From an uncultured Thermoplasmata archaeon (lineage in GTDB: Archaea; Thermoplasmatota; Thermoplasmata; Methanomassiliicoccales; Methanomethylophilaceae): DNA of 8,670 nucleotides. Below the pieces are notes generated by a model. The model was not told the DNA's origin. It was given only the letters and a program-made list of their open reading frames with translations, and did not search any database. Below, piece after piece: positions 1 to 5,574 of this stretch. Location: the NCBI GenBank assembly GCA_946545675.1, contig CAMNNR010000050.1, positions 1-8,670 of the forward strand, given 5' to 3'. The translations under genes and the position numbers were made by a program. Positions within the stretch are counted from its first letter, which is position 1. Every line of letters begins with the position of its first letter.

Positions 1-21
1 TTCGTCTGCCGATGATTCCAC
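1..21 (-). CDS. possible 5' tip of a divergently transcribed gene
   Basis: Read on the minus strand, a GTG codon at 21-19 opens a frame that stays open to the window edge for seven codons (M-E-S-S-A-D-E). A strong Shine-Dalgarno GGAGG sits at 32-28, six bases upstream, which is near-ideal spacing. The AT-rich stretch further upstream on that strand (about 53-72) could hold a promoter. Only seven codons are visible, so no product can be named, and the match could be chance. The call rests on the ribosome-site geometry alone. Confidence 0.3.
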
Positions 22-145
22 CTTTGTCCTCCGTCGATTTTTCCACGTTATTCTTTAATACGTGTATACATTACCGTATTTTGCCGAAAAAACACGGTTT
101 AATCCGCGTTCTTCCGCTGATGTAAAAGATGTGAAACCACCGAAA

Positions 146-162
146 ACTTACAACCCGTAAGT
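146..162. repeat. small inverted repeat ACTTAC/GTAAGT
   Basis: ACTTAC (146-151) and GTAAGT (157-162) are perfect reverse complements around the 5-base spacer AACCC. It could be a protein-binding palindrome or a weak hairpin. It is too short to assign a role, and in AT-rich DNA it may be chance. Confidence 0.35.
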
Positions 163-169
163 CAAGGGT

Positions 170-191
170 GGAATAAAAGTCGAATAAAAGT
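170..191 (+). repeat. tandem 11-base direct repeat upstream of the RHH-ftsZ promoter
   Basis: GGAATAAAAGT (170-180) is followed at once by CGAATAAAAGT (181-191), so 10 of 11 bases repeat with exactly one helical turn of spacing. A third GGAA follows at 192. It lies about 20 bp upstream of the TATA box at 209-217, a position suited to an activator or to TFB/accessory contacts. The function is inferred from position only. Confidence 0.45.
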
Positions 192-201
192 GGAACGAGC
201 G

Positions 202-236
202 TAAGACATTTTATATACTCCTACCAATATGTCTTA
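202..236 (+). promoter_or_regulatory. TATA promoter framed by an 8-bp inverted repeat (candidate operator)
   Basis: TTTTATATA at 209-217 matches an archaeal TATA box and predicts a transcript start near 236-243, about 45-50 bases before the preferred start codon at 287. The box is framed by TAAGACAT (202-209) and ATGTCTTA (229-236), perfect 8-base reverse complements separated by 19 bases. A repressor bound to these arms would block TBP or polymerase. The first gene downstream encodes an RHH DNA-binding protein, a class that often binds short palindromes and controls its own operon, so autoregulation is a reasonable inference. Confidence 0.55.
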
Positions 237-242
237 TTGCAA

Positions 243-254
243 CAGAAGGGATGG
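243..254 (+). repeat. 12-base direct repeat, copy 1
   Basis: CAGAAGGGATGG occurs here and again, identically, at 658-669. This copy lies at the predicted start of the RHH transcript, the other in the gap before the FtsZ-family gene. Each holds an SD-like AGAAGGG directly abutting ATG, a spacing too tight for normal initiation. It may be a shared regulatory site or simply a repeated ribosome-binding motif. Confidence 0.4.
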
Positions 255-286
255 GACCTAACTATTGCACAAAGAAGGCGAAACGA

Positions 287-643
287 ATGAGTATCGATGA
301 CGGAACGAAGATCACAATCCGCGTTTCCAACGAGGACATCCAGGCAATGGAGGACTACATGGACGCGAACAACATCGACAACCGCAGCGATCTCATTCGT
401 GAGCTTATCCGCAGCTGTACCTCCGGCAAGATGACCGAAGCGCTCGACGATGGAGCCATCGTCGTACACCTCAGTCCTGTCGTGTACCAGACTCTGGAGA
501 ACATGAAGGCGGACGGAACGATCTTCGACGCGGAGAGCTACATCAGGCAGCTCATCATGTCGGATATCATCCCCAAGGATGCCGTCGAGGACTCCAAGAG
601 TCGTGCGTTCGCTGCAGCACAGCAATCCTCCAGGATTATGTGA
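287..643 (+). CDS. tandem ribbon-helix-helix DNA-binding protein, CdrS-like, upstream of a short FtsZ
   Basis: A predicted cytoplasmic transcription factor of 118 residues. Residues 7-44 form a typical RHH/CopG unit: strand TKITIRVS, helix A about 15-28, then helix B starting with NRSDLIRELI. Residues 57-94 look like a second, diverged unit: strand AIVVHLS, helix A about 64-77, helix B DAESYIRQLI. The last 20 residues are polar and probably disordered. I chose the ATG at 287 because GAAGG (274-278) lies 8 bases before it; the upstream ATG at 251 touches its AGAAGGG with no spacer and adds 12 residues outside the fold. The FtsZ-family gene follows 80 bp later on the same strand. In Haloferax and Halobacterium the small RHH protein CdrS regulates ftsZ2 and cell division, so a division-control role is inferred here. 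The fold is fairly sure; the target is not. Confidence 0.8.
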   Translation: MSIDDGTKITIRVSNEDIQAMEDYMDANNIDNRSDLIRELIRSCTSGKMTEALDDGAIVVHLSPVVYQTLENMKADGTIFDAESYIRQLIMSDIIPKDAVEDSKSRAFAAAQQSSRIM

Positions 644-657
644 ACAGGCCAGTCAGT

Positions 658-669
658 CAGAAGGGATGG
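658..669 (+). repeat. 12-base direct repeat, copy 2
   Basis: This is the second identical copy of CAGAAGGGATGG, in the 80-bp gap between the RHH gene and the FtsZ-family gene. Its ATG (666) would open a 12-codon frame ending at 704, just before the real ribosome site at 709-714. A tiny leader peptide is possible, but the zero-base SD spacing argues against it. Confidence 0.35.
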
Positions 670-723
670 ATGTAAGGAAACGGAAGACACTGAACTGTTT
701 CTGAAAAGAAGGAGATGAAGAGA

Positions 724-1431
724 ATGATGGGAATCAACGACGACATAGCAGTATCCGGCGACGCTCGCGTAGCAGTGATCGGAGTCGGCGGTGCAGGATG
801 CAACATTGTGTCCTCGCTCTACGGCAAGATGAGCCGTGTCGGAGTCATCGCCATCAACACTGACAGGAAGGCTCTCGAAGAGACCGCCGCCGATGTCAGG
901 CTCTACATCTGCAAACAGGTCACCAAAGGTCTGGGAACCAACGGCGACCCCGCACTCGGTAAGAAGTGCGCACAGATACACGACGAGGAGATCACTGCGG
1001 CAGTCAGCAAGTACGACTACGCATACATCGTCGCGGGAATGGGAGGAGGAACCGGATCCGGTGCCGCCTCCGTCGTGGCGGAACTCTGCGTCCGCGCCGG
1101 TGTCCAGGTCGGAGCCGTGGCAGTCATGCCTTTCAGCTTCGAGTCCGACAGGGCGATCAAGGCGGCAGACGGTTACAGGGCACTCCACGCGATCTGCAAG
1201 GACATCGTACAGCTCCAGAACGACAAGGTACTCGAGCTGCCCGACGTCAAGACTCTCGACGAGGCACTCAACGCCATGAACGGTGTCATCGTCAAGACCA
1301 TCAACAACGCCATCGAGGATGCGAAGGTCCTCATCCGCAGGGACATCGCTACCCGCATGAACGGTTCTGAGGACAGGACCGGCGTCATCAATGCCAGCAA
1401 CCCCTCCGTGGGAACCGGCAAATCAAGCTAA
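724..1431 (+). CDS. short FtsZ-family GTPase lacking the T7 loop and C-terminal domain
   Basis: A tubulin/FtsZ-superfamily protein of about 235 residues, against about 350-400 for FtsZ. All GTP-binding loops are visible: T1 GVGGAGCN (20-27), T2 NTD (45-47), T3 KGLGTNGDP (68-76), the tubulin signature GMGGGTGSGAA (105-115), T5 MPFSFES (135-141), and ND (166-167) at the start of helix H7. The fold stops just after H7; the NxDFADV-type T7 loop that completes GTP hydrolysis in the neighbouring subunit, and the whole C-terminal domain, are absent. The polar tail (about 207-235) ends in a clean TAA, with no remnant downstream, so this is not a recent frameshift. The ATG at 724 is preferred because AAGGAG (709-714) lies 9 bases upstream; the ATG at 715 abuts it. 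It should bind GTP but is unlikely to form ordinary active protofilaments alone. It may cap or modulate a full-length FtsZ (inference). Confidence 0.85.
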   Translation: MMGINDDIAVSGDARVAVIGVGGAGCNIVSSLYGKMSRVGVIAINTDRKALEETAADVRLYICKQVTKGLGTNGDPALGKKCAQIHDEEITAAVSKYDYAYIVAGMGGGTGSGAASVVAELCVRAGVQVGAVAVMPFSFESDRAIKAADGYRALHAICKDIVQLQNDKVLELPDVKTLDEALNAMNGVIVKTINNAIEDAKVLIRRDIATRMNGSEDRTGVINASNPSVGTGKSS

Positions 1432-1440
1432 ATCATTATA

Positions 1441-1486
1441 GGCCCCCCGGTTAGCCATCTCCGGAGGGCCGCTCCGCTTCATTTTT
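1441..1486 (+). terminator. hairpin plus T-run after the FtsZ-family gene
   Basis: GGCCCCCCGG (1441-1450) pairs with CCGGAGGGCC (1461-1470) over a 10-base loop, with one C-A mismatch. A run of five T follows at 1482-1486. It begins 9 bases after the TAA stop. Archaeal termination depends mainly on the T-run. The same AT-rich bases appear to merge into the promoter of the next gene. Confidence 0.6.
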
Positions 1487-1495
1487 CTATTAATT
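1487..1495 (+). promoter_or_regulatory. TATA-like box for the flavoprotein gene
   Basis: CTATTAATT lies about 21 bases (centre) before the ATG at 1512. No Shine-Dalgarno sequence is visible between them. This fits a transcript with little or no leader. The box directly follows the T-run of the upstream terminator. Confidence 0.45.
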
Positions 1496-1511
1496 TCGAG
1501 ATTCCTTCACC

Positions 1512-2132
1512 ATGAAGGTATTGCTCGTCAACGGAAGCCCCCATCAGCACGGGTGCACATTCACCTCCCTCTCGGAAGTGGGTAAGGTCCTGGAAGAGAA
1601 CGGAATCGAGACCGAGATGTTCTGGATCGGTAGCGGAGATGTCGCCGGTTGCAAGAACTGCCACTACTGCTACAAGAAGGGACAATGCGTCATCAAGGAC
1701 TCCGTGAATGAGATCGGGGCCCGTCTAGATGAGTTCGACGGTCTCGTTTTCGGTTCGCCGGTGTATTATTCAGGTCCCGCCGGACAGATCTGTTCGTGGA
1801 TGGACAGGCTGTTCTTCTCCAACGCCAAGAAGTTGGACGGCAAGGTGGGCGCATGCGTCGTCAATGCACGCAGGGGTGGAAACTCCGCTTCCTTCGAGCG
1901 CCTCAACCAGTATTTCCTGGAGAACAACATGGTAGTCCCCGGTTCCCAGTATTGGAACATGACCCACGGTTTCACCCCCGAGGATGTGAAGAAGGACGAG
2001 GAAGGCCTGCAGACCATGAGGACTCTCGGCAACAACATCGCCTGGATCCTCAAGTGCATCGAGGCCGGAAGGAAAGCTGGGATAGAGAAGCCCCAGCGCG
2101 AACCCTTCATCGCCACCCACTTTATACGCTGA
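1512..2132 (+). CDS. iron-sulfur flavoprotein (Isf-like, NADPH-dependent FMN reductase/flavodoxin family)
   Basis: A cytoplasmic redox protein of 206 residues, the usual family length. The N-terminal flavodoxin-like fold starts with VLLVNGSP (3-10), the FMN-phosphate loop, and GSPVYYSGPAG (81-91) is the second flavin-contact loop. Cysteines 47, 50, 53 and 59 form C-x2-C-x2-C-x5-C, the compact motif (C-x2-C-x2-C-x4-7-C) that holds a 4Fe-4S cluster in Isf of Methanosarcina thermophila. By analogy it passes electrons from ferredoxin to a small acceptor, possibly for oxygen or peroxide detoxification; the acceptor cannot be read from sequence. There is no SD before ATG 1512, and a TATA-like box lies at 1487-1495, so the transcript may be leaderless. 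The LRR-AAA gene follows after 18 bases. Confidence 0.88.
   Translation: MKVLLVNGSPHQHGCTFTSLSEVGKVLEENGIETEMFWIGSGDVAGCKNCHYCYKKGQCVIKDSVNEIGARLDEFDGLVFGSPVYYSGPAGQICSWMDRLFFSNAKKLDGKVGACVVNARRGGNSASFERLNQYFLENNMVVPGSQYWNMTHGFTPEDVKKDEEGLQTMRTLGNNIAWILKCIEAGRKAGIEKPQREPFIATHFIR
2121..2126 (+). promoter_or_regulatory. TATA box inside the 3' end of the flavoprotein gene
   Basis: TTTATA (in CTTTATACG) overlaps the last codons of the flavoprotein gene. Its centre is about 27 bases before the ATG at 2151, the archaeal TATA-to-start distance. No SD precedes that ATG. This geometry predicts a leaderless transcript for the LRR-AAA gene, independent of or added to read-through from the flavoprotein gene. 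Confidence 0.45.
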
Positions 2133-2150
2133 GCGCACTCGGGGTTCGAA

Positions 2151-3578
2151 ATGACAGTCGTGTACCAGGGAATGGAGTTCGAGGAGCAGGGCGAAGGGCT
2201 CAAACTGAAGAAGGGAGCGGACGAGAAGACCGTATCCATCCCCGATTCGGTGGAAGGCAGACCGGTTGTTAGCATCGGCGCCAAGGCCTTCAAGGACTTC
2301 AGGAACCTGGAGAAGATCCATCTTCCCGGTACTCTCAAGGAGATCGGATACGACTGTTTCACGGGATGTCAGAACCTCTCGGTGATAGATTTCTCCGAGG
2401 GATTGGAGGTCATAGGGGATTATGCATTCGTGAACTGCAAGGCCCTCCAGAACCTGGTGTTCCCCGATTCCCTCAGGGAGATGGGGATATGGGCGTTCGC
2501 GTACTGCACGGGGCTGAGATTCATCTCCGTGGGGCCCGACCTGAAACACGTCGGGAAGGAATGCTTCACCGTGACCTTCTACCGCGAGGACGGAAGGCAG
2601 TTCTACGTCGGGGACATTGGAGGTTACATCTTCGAGTACGACGAGGAACTCCGCGGTATGAAGGCCGCGGCTGAAAGGTGCGCAGGAGAGGCAAAACTCC
2701 CCGTTCTCGGCAATGCGGATTCCTATGATGCGAAGAACCCGCTGTTCTCCAAGTTCAAGCCTGTGATGAAGACAGGCATAACATTCGACGATATCGCCGG
2801 ACTGGAGAAGGTCAAGGAAGCTGTCAGGGACCAGATCATCCTGCCGTTCAAACGTGCCGACCTCTACGAGAGGTTCGGACTGAAATCCGGCGGCGGCATC
2901 CTGCTCTACGGTCCTCCCGGAACAGGTAAGACCATGCTCGCCCAGGCCATCGCCACAGAGGTCGAGGGGGCGTTCTTCTCGGTCAAGGGTTCCGACCTGA
3001 TATCCAAATACGTGGGCGAGAGCGAGCAAAACGTGAAGAAGTTGTTCGCGGCGGCACGTTCCCTTCCCGTTTCCGTGATATTCTTCGACGAGTTTGAGGT
3101 CATCGGCAGGGCGAGGGGTAACGACCTCCAGCCGTGGGCGGACAAGATGCTTTCCGAACTGTTGGCCCAGATGCAGGGATTCGAGAAGACCCAGAACTCG
3201 CTATTGGTACTGGCAGCTACCAATATGCCGTGGGTACTCGACAGCGCACTCATGCGTCCCGGCAGGTTCAACAGGAAGGTGTACGTCTCCCTGCCTGACG
3301 AGCCCGCAAGGGAGCAGATCGTAAGGAATTGTCTGAAGGGTCTCCCAGTGGCGGACGATATCGATTATGCCGAGATCGTCAGGATCACTGAGGGATTCAA
3401 CGCCGCAGACGTGACTGAATTCGCCGACAGGATGAAGCTTTCAGCGGTCAAGAGGTCGATGGCAAGCGGTAACGACGAGTTCATCTGCATGAAGGATGCG
3501 GAATACGCTGCCAAGGATGTCACTTCTTCCGTGGACCCCAGAGATCTTGCAAAGCTCGACGCGTTCAGTAAGAATTGA
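2151..3578 (+). CDS. BspA-type leucine-rich repeat / AAA ATPase fusion protein
   Basis: A 475-residue two-part protein. Residues about 42-133 hold four BspA-like (LRR_5) repeats of exactly 23 residues, starting at I42, I65, I88 and M111, each with an aromatic F and mostly a GC/NC/YC pair, plus a partial fifth at 134. After a linker (about 145-203) comes a CDC48/Vps4-like AAA module: FDDIAGLEKVK (212-222), Walker A GPPGTGKT (254-261), pore-loop KYVGESE (286-292), Walker B VIFFDE (309-314), sensor-1 ATN (356-358) and arginine fingers R369/R372 in RPGRF. The C-terminal SSVDPRDLAKLDAF resembles the Vps4/CDC48 end helix. No signal peptide or membrane segment is seen, so it should act in the cytoplasm, probably as a ring remodelling protein substrates, with the LRR domain as recogniser (inference). 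BspA repeats are usually on surface proteins, so this fusion is odd. No established function is known to me. Confidence 0.85.
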   Translation: MTVVYQGMEFEEQGEGLKLKKGADEKTVSIPDSVEGRPVVSIGAKAFKDFRNLEKIHLPGTLKEIGYDCFTGCQNLSVIDFSEGLEVIGDYAFVNCKALQNLVFPDSLREMGIWAFAYCTGLRFISVGPDLKHVGKECFTVTFYREDGRQFYVGDIGGYIFEYDEELRGMKAAAERCAGEAKLPVLGNADSYDAKNPLFSKFKPVMKTGITFDDIAGLEKVKEAVRDQIILPFKRADLYERFGLKSGGGILLYGPPGTGKTMLAQAIATEVEGAFFSVKGSDLISKYVGESEQNVKKLFAAARSLPVSVIFFDEFEVIGRARGNDLQPWADKMLSELLAQMQGFEKTQNSLLVLAATNMPWVLDSALMRPGRFNRKVYVSLPDEPAREQIVRNCLKGLPVADDIDYAEIVRITEGFNAADVTEFADRMKLSAVKRSMASGNDEFICMKDAEYAAKDVTSSVDPRDLAKLDAFSKN

Positions 3579-3590
3579 AGGGTGTTTCAC

Positions 3591-3607
3591 GGCGGACAGT
3601 GTCCGCC
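3591..3607. terminator. perfect palindrome in the convergent gap between the AAA gene and trpA
   Basis: GGCGGAC (3591-3597) and GTCCGCC (3601-3607) are perfect arms around AGT, within the 36-bp gap between two converging genes. On the plus strand TTTT follows at 3612-3615, overlapping the trpA stop codon, so it may end the AAA transcript. On the minus strand no T-run follows, so its role for the trp operon is less clear. Similar GTTTCAC and GTTTTCAC strings flank it on both sides. Confidence 0.5.
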
Positions 3608-3614
3608 AGAGTTT

Positions 3615-4391
3615 TCACAGGTCGCGGATGGCGTCCTTCATCTCTTTGACGAAAGCTGCCACTGGTTCCGCCGAATCCTTTCCGTTCTTGGCCACGATCT
3701 TCACGATCGCGCTTCCAACAATCGCACCGTCAGCAAGCGAGGCCATCTGCCTGCACTGCTCGGGGTTGGATATCCCGAATCCGATGGCGCAGGGTATGTC
3801 GGTGTTCTCGCGGATGAGTTCAATCATCGGGCGCAGGTCGGTGGTGATGGCGGAACGGGTTCCGGTGACTCCGAGGGAGGATACGACATAAAGGAATCCT
3901 TTAGCTTCCTTCGCGATCTCGGCAATCCTGTTCTCCGAGGTGGGAGCGATCATGGAGACGAGGTCCATTCCGTGCTTCTGGCACACCTCTTCGAAGTCCG
4001 CTTTCTCTTCGAAGGGGACATCGGGAAGGATGAGTCCGTCGATGCCTGCATCCTGTGCTTTGGAGCAGAATTCCTCCGCACCGTAATGGTAGACGACGTT
4101 GGCATAGGTCATGTAAACCATGGGGACCTTCACGGTCTTCCTGAGTTCCTTCGTGAATGCGAAGATGTCGTCGGTGGTCACGCCGCCGTCCAGGGCGCGC
4201 TTGTCGGCATCCATGATGACGGGCCCTTCCGCGGTAGGGTCGGAGAAGGGGATTCCCAGTTCGATCAGGTCCGCACCGGCTTCCACCATCCTGATGACGG
4301 TTTCCCTGGTGGTCTCGAGGTCGGGATCTCCGCATGTGATGAAGGCGATGAACGCCTTACCGTGGTCGAACGCTTTGGCGATGTTACTCAT
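3615..4391 (-). CDS. trpA: tryptophan synthase alpha subunit
   Basis: A 258-residue TIM barrel that cleaves indole-3-glycerol phosphate to indole and glyceraldehyde 3-phosphate and channels indole to TrpB. Visible motifs are ITCGDPDLE (18-26), ELGIPFSDP (44-52) with catalytic Glu44 (E. coli Glu49), LPDVPFEE (122-129), and [10 protein letters not shown] (171-180) in the phosphate-binding and mobile-loop region. Odd point: the residue matching catalytic Asp60 is Glu55 (TAEGP in place of LADGP). I believe this variant occurs in some Firmicutes-type TrpAs. It is the last gene of the operon. The ATG overlaps the trpB stop by 8 bases (ATGAGTAA), and a purine-rich GAGGGG lies upstream within trpB. 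Length and motifs leave little doubt. Confidence 0.97.
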   Translation of the reverse strand: MSNIAKAFDHGKAFIAFITCGDPDLETTRETVIRMVEAGADLIELGIPFSDPTAEGPVIMDADKRALDGGVTTDDIFAFTKELRKTVKVPMVYMTYANVVYHYGAEEFCSKAQDAGIDGLILPDVPFEEKADFEEVCQKHGMDLVSMIAPTSENRIAEIAKEAKGFLYVVSSLGVTGTRSAITTDLRPMIELIRENTDIPCAIGFGISNPEQCRQMASLADGAIVGSAIVKIVAKNGKDSAEPVAAFVKEMKDAIRDL

Positions 4392-5574
4392 GGAGATCTT
4401 CCCCTCTGTACCTGGCGATCGCAGCCACGTCCTTGTCCCCGCGTCCGGAGACGGTGACCACGATGATCTTGTCCTTGTCCATAGTGGGTGCTACCTTCAT
4501 TGCGTATGCGAGGGCGTGGGCGGATTCGATGGCGGGGATGATACCCTCACACCTGGAGAGGAATTCGAACGCTTCCACGGCTTCGTCGTCGGTGATTCCG
4601 ACGTATTTCGCCCTGCCGATGTCCGATAACCAAGCGTGCTCGGGGCCGATTCCGGGGTAGTCGAGGCCTGCGGAGATGGAGTAGACAGGCGCGATCTGAC
4701 CGTATTTGTCCTGGCAGAAATAGGATTTCATCCCGTGGAATATCCCCACTGAGCCGGTGTTGATGGTGGCTGCGGTCTCGGGGGTGTCGATTCCTTTACC
4801 AGCGGCTTCGGCTCCGACGAGCTGGACATCCTTGTCGCTGATGAAGTCGTAGAATGTTCCGATCGCATTGGACCCTCCGCCGACGCAGGCTATGAGCATG
4901 TCGGGGAGACGTCCCTCCTTCTCGAGTATCTGCTTCTTGATCTCCCTTCCGATGACGGCCTGGAAGTCCCTTACGATGGTGGGGAAGGGGTGGGGACCCA
5001 TGACGGATCCGAGACAGTAGTGGGTGTCGGCGATACGCGAGGTCCATTCCCTCATGCACTGTGAGACAGCGTCCTTCAGGGTACCGGTCCCGGTGGGGAC
5101 TCCCCTTACCTCCGCTCCGAGAAGGCGCATGCGGTACACGTTGAGCTTCTGCCTTTCCATGTCCTCCACGCCCATGTACACCAGGCACTCCATGCCCATC
5201 AGTGTGGCAGCGGTAGCGGTGGCGACCCCGTGCTGTCCGGCACCGGTCTCGGCAATGAGACGGGTCTTGCCCATCTTCTTGGCGAGCAGGGCCTGTCCGA
5301 GGACGTTGTTGATCTTGTGGGCCCCGGTGTGGTTGAGGTCCTCCCTCTTGAGGTAGATCTTCGCTCCGCCCAGTTCCTCGGTCATCTTCTTGGCGTAATA
5401 GAGTCTGCTGGGTCTGTTGGCGTACTCGGTAAGGAGCTCTTCCAGTTCGCGGTTGAACTCCGGGTCGTTCTTGTATTTGTTGTAGGCTTCCTCCAGCTCG
5501 ATGACTGCATTCATCAGGGTCTCGGGCATGTACTGTCCGCCGTATTCTCCGAATCTTCCGTTCGGGTTGGTCAT
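4384..5574 (-). CDS. trpB: tryptophan synthase beta subunit (TrpB1 type)
   Basis: A 396-residue PLP enzyme that joins indole and L-serine to make tryptophan. It opens with [16 protein letters not shown], typical of the major TrpB1 class that pairs with TrpA. The PLP lysine is K87 in HTGAHKINN, the same number as in Salmonella. Other motifs are ETGAGQHG (109-116) with catalytic Glu109, the phosphate cup GGGSN (232-236), and SGRGDKD (376-382). The frame is open further upstream, but ATG 5574 is chosen because it gives the family N-terminus, has a GGAGAGGAG ribosome site, and overlaps the trpF stop as ATGA. The 3' end overlaps trpA. Co-translation with trpA suits the alpha2-beta2 complex. Confidence 0.97.
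   Translation of the reverse strand: MTNPNGRFGEYGGQYMPETLMNAVIELEEAYNKYKNDPEFNRELEELLTEYANRPSRLYYAKKMTEELGGAKIYLKREDLNHTGAHKINNVLGQALLAKKMGKTRLIAETGAGQHGVATATAATLMGMECLVYMGVEDMERQKLNVYRMRLLGAEVRGVPTGTGTLKDAVSQCMREWTSRIADTHYCLGSVMGPHPFPTIVRDFQAVIGREIKKQILEKEGRLPDMLIACVGGGSNAIGTFYDFISDKDVQLVGAEAAGKGIDTPETAATINTGSVGIFHGMKSYFCQDKYGQIAPVYSISAGLDYPGIGPEHAWLSDIGRAKYVGITDDEAVEAFEFLSRCEGIIPAIESAHALAYAMKVAPTMDKDKIIVVTVSGRGDKDVAAIARYRGEDLHE

Larger units (their letters stand above)
22..250. other. AT-rich intergenic control region
   Basis: This stretch carries no convincing gene in any frame and is clearly more AT-rich than the flanking coding DNA. It holds, in order, a possible promoter and ribosome site for a leftward gene (22-72), an ACCGT/ACGGT inverted pair (73-77, 94-98), a small inverted repeat at 146-162, a tandem 11-base repeat at 170-191, and a TATA box framed by an inverted repeat at 202-236. 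I see no tRNA or other recognisable RNA in it. Confidence 0.6.

Noticed and set aside
251..286. Upstream ATG start for the RHH protein
   Set aside because: Its SD abuts the ATG with no spacer, and the extra 12 residues precede the RHH fold; the ATG at 287 has proper spacing.
666..704. 12-codon leader peptide between the RHH and FtsZ genes
   Set aside because: There is no spacer to its SD-like motif and no attenuator structure or codon bias that would support it.
538..1188. 216-codon open frame on the minus strand opposite the RHH and FtsZ genes
   Set aside because: It is antisense to two well-supported genes, and its composition reads as a shadow frame with no recognisable domain.
1432..1511. 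Remnant of an FtsZ C-terminal domain downstream of the stop
   Set aside because: The 80 bases hold a hairpin, a T-run and a TATA-like box, with no T7-loop motif in any frame.
1770..3029. 419-codon minus-strand open frame opposite the flavoprotein and AAA genes
   Set aside because: Both plus-strand genes show clear family motifs over the same bases; the antisense translation shows none and is explained by GC-rich codon bias.
3582..4457. 291-codon plus-strand frame opposite trpA
   Set aside because: TrpA motifs on the minus strand are unmistakable, and the antisense product resembles no protein.
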